From: Clostridium aestuarii
GTDB lineage: Bacteria > Bacillota > Clostridia > Clostridiales > Clostridiaceae
Reading direction: 5' to 3'
Assembly: GCF_026735135.1 (NCBI RefSeq)
Contig: NZ_JAPQER010000006.1
Span: forward strand, 122,348-186,347
DNA: 64,000 bases
Below are positions 56,434 through 64,000 of the stretch, piece after piece. Both the position numbers and the translations under genes were made by a program. Position 1 is the first letter of the stretch. Each line of letters starts with the position of its first letter. The notes beneath the pieces were generated by a model, which was given only the letters and a program-made list of their open reading frames with translations, had not been told where the DNA came from and searched no databases.

Positions 56434-57540
56434 ATGAAATTCACATGTGCTAAAAATAAACTTCAAGAGGCTATATCAATTTCTCAAAAAGCAGTAACAG
56501 GAAAATCACCTATGCCCATATTACAAGGAATCTATATTTCAGCAAAAGAAAATCAATTAACACTTATAGGCTCTGATATAGATTTAAGTATAGAAACAAA
56601 AATTCAAGCACAAATTGAAGAAGAAGGAACTATTGTTGTTGACTCAAAGATATTTGGGGATATAATTAGAAAATTACCTAATAGTGCTATACAAATAAAT
56701 ACTGTAGATAATAATGCAATACAAATTATTTGCGAAAAATCAAGATTTACCTTGATTCATATGAATGCGGATGAATTTCCTAGTTTACCAAGCATAAATG
56801 AAAATATGATTTTTAATATGTCTCAAAAAACACTAAAAAATATGATCAAAGGAACCATCTTTGCAATAGCTCAGGATGAAACAAGACCTATACTCACTGG
56901 AATTTTATTTGAAGTTAATGATAAAAAACTTAATTTAGTTGCTTTAGATGGCTATCGGTTAGCATTGAAAAGTAATAACATAGATAATGAAAATACTATA
57001 AATGCTGTTATTCCAGGAAAGACTTTAAGTGAGGTTGGAAAAATATTAAGTGATGATGATGAAAATGTTAATATAACGTTCACTCCTAATCATATTTTAT
57101 TTAATTTAGGTCAGACTAAAATCATTTCAAGATTGCTAGAAGGTGAATTTATTAAATATAATTCAATAATTCCAGACGAATATGATTTAAAAGTTACTGC
57201 AAAAAAAGGAGAACTTTTAAATTGTATTGAAAGAGCTTCTCTTATGGCTAAAGATGGGAATACTAATTTGATAAAATTTGACATTAAAGAAGATAACCTT
57301 ATAATCACATCCAATTCTCAATTGGGAAAAGTGAGAGAAGAATTGAATATTGTTTTGCAAGGGAGCGAACTTCAAATTGCATTTAACTCAAAATATTTAA
57401 TTGATGTATTGAAAATTATAGAAGATGACGAAATTATTATGCAGTTTGCTAGTAGTGTAAGTCCATGTGTAATAAAGAACACAGAAAACACTAGTTATAC
57501 ATACTTAATATTACCTGTAAGATTATTGAATTTTGAATAA
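56434..57540 (+). CDS. dnaN: DNA polymerase III sliding clamp (beta subunit)
   Basis: A 368-residue clamp. MKFTCAKNKLQEAISISQKA at the start, FGDIIRKLP and the C-terminal YLILPVRL are family marks. It encircles DNA and tethers polymerase. ATG 56434 is nine bases after GGAGG; longer frames start in the origin DNA. Confidence 0.96.
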   Translation: MKFTCAKNKLQEAISISQKAVTGKSPMPILQGIYISAKENQLTLIGSDIDLSIETKIQAQIEEEGTIVVDSKIFGDIIRKLPNSAIQINTVDNNAIQIICEKSRFTLIHMNADEFPSLPSINENMIFNMSQKTLKNMIKGTIFAIAQDETRPILTGILFEVNDKKLNLVALDGYRLALKSNNIDNENTINAVIPGKTLSEVGKILSDDDENVNITFTPNHILFNLGQTKIISRLLEGEFIKYNSIIPDEYDLKVTAKKGELLNCIERASLMAKDGNTNLIKFDIKEDNLIITSNSQLGKVREELNIVLQGSELQIAFNSKYLIDVLKIIEDDEIIMQFASSVSPCVIKNTENTSYTYLILPVRLLNFE

Positions 57541-57566
57541 TCCTACAATATAACGGAGGAATTAAA

Positions 57567-57773
57567 ATGCAGGAAATAAAATTAGAAACAGAAATTATAA
57601 AATTAGATGCATTTTTAAAATGGGCTGGAGTAGTAGTGGCAGGTTCAGAAGCAAAATTTTATATAAAAAATGAAGATGTTAAAGTTAATGGAGAAATAGA
57701 AACAAGAAGAGGAAAAAAATTAACTAAAGGAGATATAATAAAATTTGATGGGGAAAGTTATAAAATAGTTTGA
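57567..57773 (+). CDS. yaaA: S4 domain RNA-binding protein YaaA
   Basis: A 68-residue S4-like domain: IKLDAFLKWAGVVVAGSEAK then VKVNGEIETRRGKKLTKGDI. Universally found between dnaN and recF in Firmicutes; thought to act in ribosome assembly. GGAGG precedes the ATG. Confidence 0.92.
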   Translation: MQEIKLETEIIKLDAFLKWAGVVVAGSEAKFYIKNEDVKVNGEIETRRGKKLTKGDIIKFDGESYKIV

Positions 57774-57824
57774 AAATAACTTTAGTTTATAATTATTGTG
57801 GTATAATTAAAGATAGGTGTTTTT

Positions 57825-58922
57825 ATGTATATTAGAAGCTTGCAATTAAAGAATTTTAGAAGTTATGAAAATTTATTTTTAACTTTAACCAAAGGAATAA
57901 ATATTTTTATAGGTGATAATGCTCAAGGAAAAACCAATATTTTAGAAAGTATATATTATTGCAGTATTGGAAAATCTCATAGAACTAATAAAGATAAAGA
58001 ACTTATACAATGGGATGCTAAAGATTCATATATCAGTGTATATGTATGCAAAGAAAGACTTGATAAAAAAATAGACATTAAAATTTTTAAAGAAGGTAAA
58101 AAAGGAGTAAAAATTAATTCTATAAAACTAAATAATATCTCTGAGCTTATTGGTGTTTTTAATGTTGTGATTTTTTCTCCAGAAGATCTAAAAATTGTAA
58201 AAGAATCTCCTGCTAACAGAAGAAAGTTTTTAGATATTGAATTATGTAAACTTAATAAAAAGTATTATTATAATTTAGTGCAGTACAATAAAGTTTTAAG
58301 TGAGAGAAATGCTGTTTTAAAAAATTGGAATAGTAATATGAGTATTATTGAAATATATGATAAGCAGTTAAGTAAGTTTGGAAGTTTTATTATAAAAGAA
58401 AGATTAAAATACATACAAAACTTAAATGAAGAAGGAAATAAAATCCATAAAGAGATAACTTCAGATACTGAAAATATAGAGTTTAAATATATTACTCCAA
58501 TAAAAGATTTTAACCATGTTGAGAGAGAACTTCTAGATATATTAACTCATAATAGAAAAAAAGATGCAGAAAAGAGAATGACGTCAATTGGGCCACATAG
58601 AGATGATTTTTTAATAAATATAAATGGAATTGATACAAGAAAATATGGTTCGCAAGGTCAGCAAAGAACATCAGTTCTATCTCTTAAATTTGCCTCTTTA
58701 GAGCTAATAAAGAATCAGAGCGGAGAATATCCTGTTCTTTTGTTAGATGATGTTTTATCAGAATTAGACGTAAAAAGACAGAAGTATATATTAAATTCAG
58801 TAAATAAAGTTCAGACTATAATAACTTGTACGGGGATAGTAGATATAAAAGATTACCTAAGCGATAGTACAAAATTATACGAAGTCGAAAGTGGAAAAGT
58901 TGTCTGTCTAAATGGTTCTTAA
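57825..58922 (+). CDS. recF: DNA replication and repair protein RecF
   Basis: A 365-residue SMC-like ATPase. LKNFRSYENL, Walker A IGDNAQGKTNILESIYY (about 30-46), signature YGSQGQQRTSVLSLKFA and Walker B VLLLDDVLSELD are visible. It loads RecA at gaps. The ribosome site is weak (AGGTG). Confidence 0.95.
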   Translation: MYIRSLQLKNFRSYENLFLTLTKGINIFIGDNAQGKTNILESIYYCSIGKSHRTNKDKELIQWDAKDSYISVYVCKERLDKKIDIKIFKEGKKGVKINSIKLNNISELIGVFNVVIFSPEDLKIVKESPANRRKFLDIELCKLNKKYYYNLVQYNKVLSERNAVLKNWNSNMSIIEIYDKQLSKFGSFIIKERLKYIQNLNEEGNKIHKEITSDTENIEFKYITPIKDFNHVERELLDILTHNRKKDAEKRMTSIGPHRDDFLININGIDTRKYGSQGQQRTSVLSLKFASLELIKNQSGEYPVLLLDDVLSELDVKRQKYILNSVNKVQTIITCTGIVDIKDYLSDSTKLYEVESGKVVCLNGS

Positions 58923-58934
58923 GGAGGAGAATAT

Positions 58935-59201
58935 ATGTTTTTGCATTTAGGAGAAAATGTAGTAGTTCCCTTAAAGGATATAATAGGGATATTTGATATG
59001 GAAACTACTATGTATAGTACAGATACTATTCAGTTTTTAAGAATGGCTGAAGAAGATGGATTTGTTGAACGAATAACTAAAGATAATCCAAAGTCGTTTG
59101 TAGTCGCGGAGGTGAATAAGAAAAGCAAAATATTTCTATCACCTATTTCTTCTGCTACGTTAACTAAAAGAACAAAAACGGTGTTCTACGAGCCTAAATA
59201 G
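58935..59201 (+). CDS. remB: Extracellular matrix regulatory protein RemB-like (YaaB)
   Basis: An 88-residue DUF370-type protein: MFLHLGENVVVPLKDIIGIFD, RITKDNPKSFVVAE and ISSATLTKRT. DUF370/RemA-like proteins are small DNA-binding regulators. It lies between recF and gyrB as in other Firmicutes. AAGGAGG site. Confidence 0.88.
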   Translation: MFLHLGENVVVPLKDIIGIFDMETTMYSTDTIQFLRMAEEDGFVERITKDNPKSFVVAEVNKKSKIFLSPISSATLTKRTKTVFYEPK

Positions 59202-59204
59202 TAA

Positions 59205-61133
<1,929 letters not shown>

Positions 61134-61155
61134 GCTTAGTAAAGAGGTGTGATAG

Positions 61156-63672
61156 ATGAACAACACAGGGAATGTTTTACAAGTAGATATAAGTAATGAA
61201 ATGAAAAAGAGCTATATAGATTATGCCATGAGTGTTATTGTTGGCCGTGCACTTCCTGATGTAAGAGATGGATTAAAACCTGTACATAGAAGAATCCTTT
61301 ATTCTATGCATGAACTTGGTTTAACACCAGAAAAAGGTTACAGAAAATGTGCTAGAATCGTCGGTGATGTTTTAGGTAAATATCATCCTCATGGAGATAC
61401 AGCTGTTTATGATGCTTTAGTTAGAATGGCACAGGATTTTTCAATAAGATACACACTTGTAAATGGTCATGGTAACTTTGGTTCTGTAGATGGAGATCGT
61501 GCAGCAGCTATGAGATATACAGAAGCAAAAATGCAAAAAATAACTTTAGAGTTATTAAGAGATATTAACAAGAACACTGTTGATTTTATTCCAAACTTTG
61601 ATGGAGAAGAAGAAGAACCGTCAGTAATTCCTGCAAGATTTCCGAATTTACTTGTAAATGGTTCTGCGGGAATAGCAGTTGGAATGGCAACTAATATACC
61701 GCCGCATAATTTAACAGAAGTTATAAATGGTATAGATATGCTTATAGATAATCCAGAGGTTTCGGTATTAGAGTTAATGTCTGAAATAAAAGGACCAGAT
61801 TTTCCTACTGCTGGAACTATAGTAGGAAGATTAGGAATAAAGAGAGCATATGAAACTGGTAGAGGTAAAGTAATTATTAGAGCTAAGACAGATATTGAAG
61901 AAGTTAAAGGAAGACAGAGAATAATAGTTACGGAAATACCGTATCAAGTAAATAAAGCTAAACTTATTGAAAGTATAGCAAACTTAGTTAAAGATAAGAA
62001 AATAAATGGGATATCAGACCTTAGAGATGAATCAGATAGAGACGGTATGAGAATTGTAATAGAATTGAAAAGAGATGCAACTCCTAATATCATACTAAAT
62101 CAACTATATAAACATACAAAAATGCAGGATACATTTGGTATTATAATGCTTGCACTTGTAGGTGGGCAGCCTGAAGTTTTAAATTTAAAACAAGTTTTAC
62201 AACACTATATAACCTTCCAACAAGAGGTTATCAGAAGAAGAACTAAATTTGATTTAGATAAGGCAGAAGCAAGAGCACATATCTTAGAGGGATTAAGAAT
62301 AGCATTAGATCACATAGATGAAGTTATAACCCTTATAAGAGCTTCTAAAACTGCAAATGAAGCTAAAGAAGGACTTAGGAATAAATTTGGATTATCAGAA
62401 AAGCAATCACAGGCAATTTTAGATATGAGATTACAAAGACTTACAGGACTTGAAAGAGAAAAGATTGAAGATGAATATTCAAAATTAGTGGAAAATATAA
62501 AATATCTTAAAGAAATTTTAAGCAGTGAATCACTAGTTTTAAAAATAATAAAAGATGAATTAAATGAGATTAAAGCTAAATATGGTGATGAGAGAAGAAC
62601 AGAAATTATTAATGGTGAAGGCAATGAAATAGATATAGAAGATTTAATACAAGAAAAGGATGTTGTTATAACATTAACTCATACTGGATATATAAAAAGA
62701 CTTCCAGTAGAGACATATAGTGCACAACGACGTGGAGGAAGAGGTATACAGGCAATGACAACAAAAGAAGATGATTTTGTTGAACATATATTTACAACTA
62801 CAACGCATAATAACCTTTTATTCTTCACAAATACTGGAAGAGTATATAGATTAAAAGCTTATCAAATTGCCGAAGCTTCAAGAACTGCTAAAGGTGTAAA
62901 CTTAATTAATTTGATTCCTTTAAATGCTGGGGAAAGAATTCAAACTGTTTTATATCTTAAAGAATTTAAAGAAGATAATTATTTAATCATGGGAACTAAA
63001 AATGGTTTAATAAAGAAAACATCTCTTGATGAATATTCGTCTATAAGAAAGAATGGATTAAATGCGATAAACTTAAAAGATAATGATGAGCTTATAAGTG
63101 TAAGGCCTACAAATGGTGATAGCGAAATAACATTCGTTACTAAAAAAGGATATGCAATAAGATTTAACGAAAAAGATGTAAGATCTATGGGAAGAAACAC
63201 ATCTGGAGTTAAAGCAATTACATTAAGAAATGACGATGAAGTTGTAGGTATGGAAGTAGTAAAATCAAATGAAGAATTGTTGGTTGTAAGTGAAAATGGA
63301 TTTGGTAAGAGAACTCCAGTAGATGAATATTCACTTCAAAGAAGAGGTGGAAAAGGAGTTATAACTTATAAAGTTTCTGAGAAAACAGGAAAGGTTATAG
63401 GTGCTAGATTAGTTACTGATGATGATGAAATAATGCTTATAAATACTAATGGAATAGCTATAAGAATAAATGCATCAGATATATCTACTACTAGTAGAAA
63501 TACTATGGGTGTTACGTTAATGAAGACAACTGATAATGAAAAAGTAGTAACATTAGCAAAAGTAAATGTTAGTAGTGAGAATAATGATGTTATTGATGAT
63601 AGTGATGATAGTGATGATAGTGATGATAGTGATGATATAAAAAATGAACAAACAATAGAAATAAAAGAATAG
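61156..63672 (+). CDS. gyrA: DNA gyrase subunit A
   Basis: An 838-residue breakage-rejoining subunit. The quinolone-determining region [19 protein letters not shown] (about 80-98), catalytic Tyr in [11 protein letters not shown] (about 123), the GyrA box QRRGGRG (about 524) and a six-bladed C-terminal propeller are visible. The extreme C-terminus has a tandem DDS repeat (about 815-828), coded by a repeated 9-base unit, on an acidic tail; this length variant is the only odd point. Confidence 0.97.
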   Translation: MNNTGNVLQVDISNEMKKSYIDYAMSVIVGRALPDVRDGLKPVHRRILYSMHELGLTPEKGYRKCARIVGDVLGKYHPHGDTAVYDALVRMAQDFSIRYTLVNGHGNFGSVDGDRAAAMRYTEAKMQKITLELLRDINKNTVDFIPNFDGEEEEPSVIPARFPNLLVNGSAGIAVGMATNIPPHNLTEVINGIDMLIDNPEVSVLELMSEIKGPDFPTAGTIVGRLGIKRAYETGRGKVIIRAKTDIEEVKGRQRIIVTEIPYQVNKAKLIESIANLVKDKKINGISDLRDESDRDGMRIVIELKRDATPNIILNQLYKHTKMQDTFGIIMLALVGGQPEVLNLKQVLQHYITFQQEVIRRRTKFDLDKAEARAHILEGLRIALDHIDEVITLIRASKTANEAKEGLRNKFGLSEKQSQAILDMRLQRLTGLEREKIEDEYSKLVENIKYLKEILSSESLVLKIIKDELNEIKAKYGDERRTEIINGEGNEIDIEDLIQEKDVVITLTHTGYIKRLPVETYSAQRRGGRGIQAMTTKEDDFVEHIFTTTTHNNLLFFTNTGRVYRLKAYQIAEASRTAKGVNLINLIPLNAGERIQTVLYLKEFKEDNYLIMGTKNGLIKKTSLDEYSSIRKNGLNAINLKDNDELISVRPTNGDSEITFVTKKGYAIRFNEKDVRSMGRNTSGVKAITLRNDDEVVGMEVVKSNEELLVVSENGFGKRTPVDEYSLQRRGGKGVITYKVSEKTGKVIGARLVTDDDEIMLINTNGIAIRINASDISTTSRNTMGVTLMKTTDNEKVVTLAKVNVSSENNDVIDDSDDSDDSDDSDDIKNEQTIEIKE
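63594..63636 (+). repeat. 9-bp tandem repeat in gyrA
   Basis: GATGATAGT repeated four times plus GATGAT codes the DDS tail repeat; in-frame changes in copy number would only alter the tail length. Confidence 0.85.
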
Positions 63673-63716
63673 TAATATAAAGTAGTAACATTAAATATTA
63701 GGAAGATATAAAAATA

Positions 63717-63745
63717 AAAGGATATACAAATGGGTATATCCTTTT
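63717..63745 (+). terminator. gyrA terminator
   Basis: AAAAGGATATAC and GTATATCCTTTT form a 12-bp stem with a T-rich tail, about 45 bp after gyrA. Confidence 0.85.
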
Positions 63746-63811
63746 ATTTTCAGGTGTTTTATAAAAAAGAAACATTTTATAAAAAAAATTTAAAAAGATT
63801 GTAAAAAAGTG

Positions 63812-63840
63812 TTGACAAAAGATCCAATTCAGTATAAAAT
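63812..63840 (+). promoter_or_regulatory. rRNA operon promoter
   Basis: TTGACA (63812-63817), 17 bp and TAAAAT (63835-63840). A leader with a boxA-like GGTCTTTGAAAATTAAACAG (63873-63892) follows before 16S. Confidence 0.85.
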
Positions 63841-63945
63841 AGTTTTTGTCGTCAAGAGCGACAAGTAATAAATTGGTCTTTGAAAATTAAACAGAAGTTA
63901 AGAAATAATGTCAGTCAATTGTAATGAGTAAAAGATTAAACTTTT

Positions 63946-64000
63946 AAATTGAGAGTTTGATCCTGGCTCAGGACGAACGCTGGCGGCGTGCCTAACACAT
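63946..64000 (+). rRNA. 16S ribosomal RNA (5' end, partial)
   Basis: The window ends in the first 55 bases of 16S rRNA: AAATTGAGAGTTTGATCCTG, then GCTCAGGACGAACGCTGGCG, which is the universal 5' end. The exact mature start is uncertain by a few bases. Confidence 0.97.

Overview
The window is chromosomal DNA of a low-GC, spore-forming Firmicute, most likely a Clostridium in the strict sense. The A+T-rich composition, strong AAGGAGG-type ribosome binding sites, the gene order rpmH-rnpA-yidD-yidC-jag-mnmE-mnmG-rsmG-noc-soj-spo0J on one side of the origin and dnaA-dnaN-yaaA-recF-remB-gyrB-gyrA-16S rRNA on the other, and a YyaC-type sporulation protein all point there. The species is not claimed.

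Layout. 1-13.8 kb: metabolic and envelope genes, mostly on the minus strand: an acyl-CoA thioesterase cut by the window edge, a DUF3006 protein, bactofilin, a flotillin/NfeD pair, birA, a CoA-binding protein, an AtoE-type fatty-acid transporter, a 3-hydroxyacyl-CoA dehydrogenase, hom-thrC preceded by an unusual structured leader with a Thr/Ile-rich mini-ORF, glycerate kinase and a WG-repeat lipoprotein. 14.1-28.6 kb: an integrated mobile element in the 3' end of tRNA-Thr(CGT), bounded by a 51-bp direct repeat (one mismatch). It carries a tyrosine integrase, a divergent repressor/excisionase switch, a probable rolling-circle-type replication protein with nearby hairpins, an Mrr-like nuclease, a TnpB with a likely omega RNA, and a restriction-modification cargo: a PLD-family nuclease, two DNA methyltransferases of different classes and an HrgA-like HARE-HTH/PD-(D/E)XK protein. 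28.7-34 kb: DUF134 and DUF5320 proteins, an hsp20 remnant, a two-component system and a secreted HExxH metalloprotease. 34.1-54.2 kb: the conserved left arm of the origin region (dnaB, lonC, rplI, gdpP, DUF2232, rpsR-ssb-rpsF, parAB with two perfect parS sites, tRNA-modification GTPase, membrane insertase, rnpA, rpmH). 54.2-64 kb: a bipartite oriC around dnaA, the dnaN to gyrA cluster, and the start of an rRNA operon.

How it fits together. The right 30 kb is the ordinary replication, segregation and translation core. The variable part is the tRNA-Thr island. Its genes fall into modules: recombination and control at the right end next to the intact tRNA, replication in the middle, and defence cargo at the left end. 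The best candidate for something undescribed is the cargo: a PLD nuclease plus a beta-class and an alpha/D12-class methyltransferase, with a second nuclease-like gene (HrgA family) beside them. The structured leader with mini-ORF upstream of hom-thrC is the second candidate.
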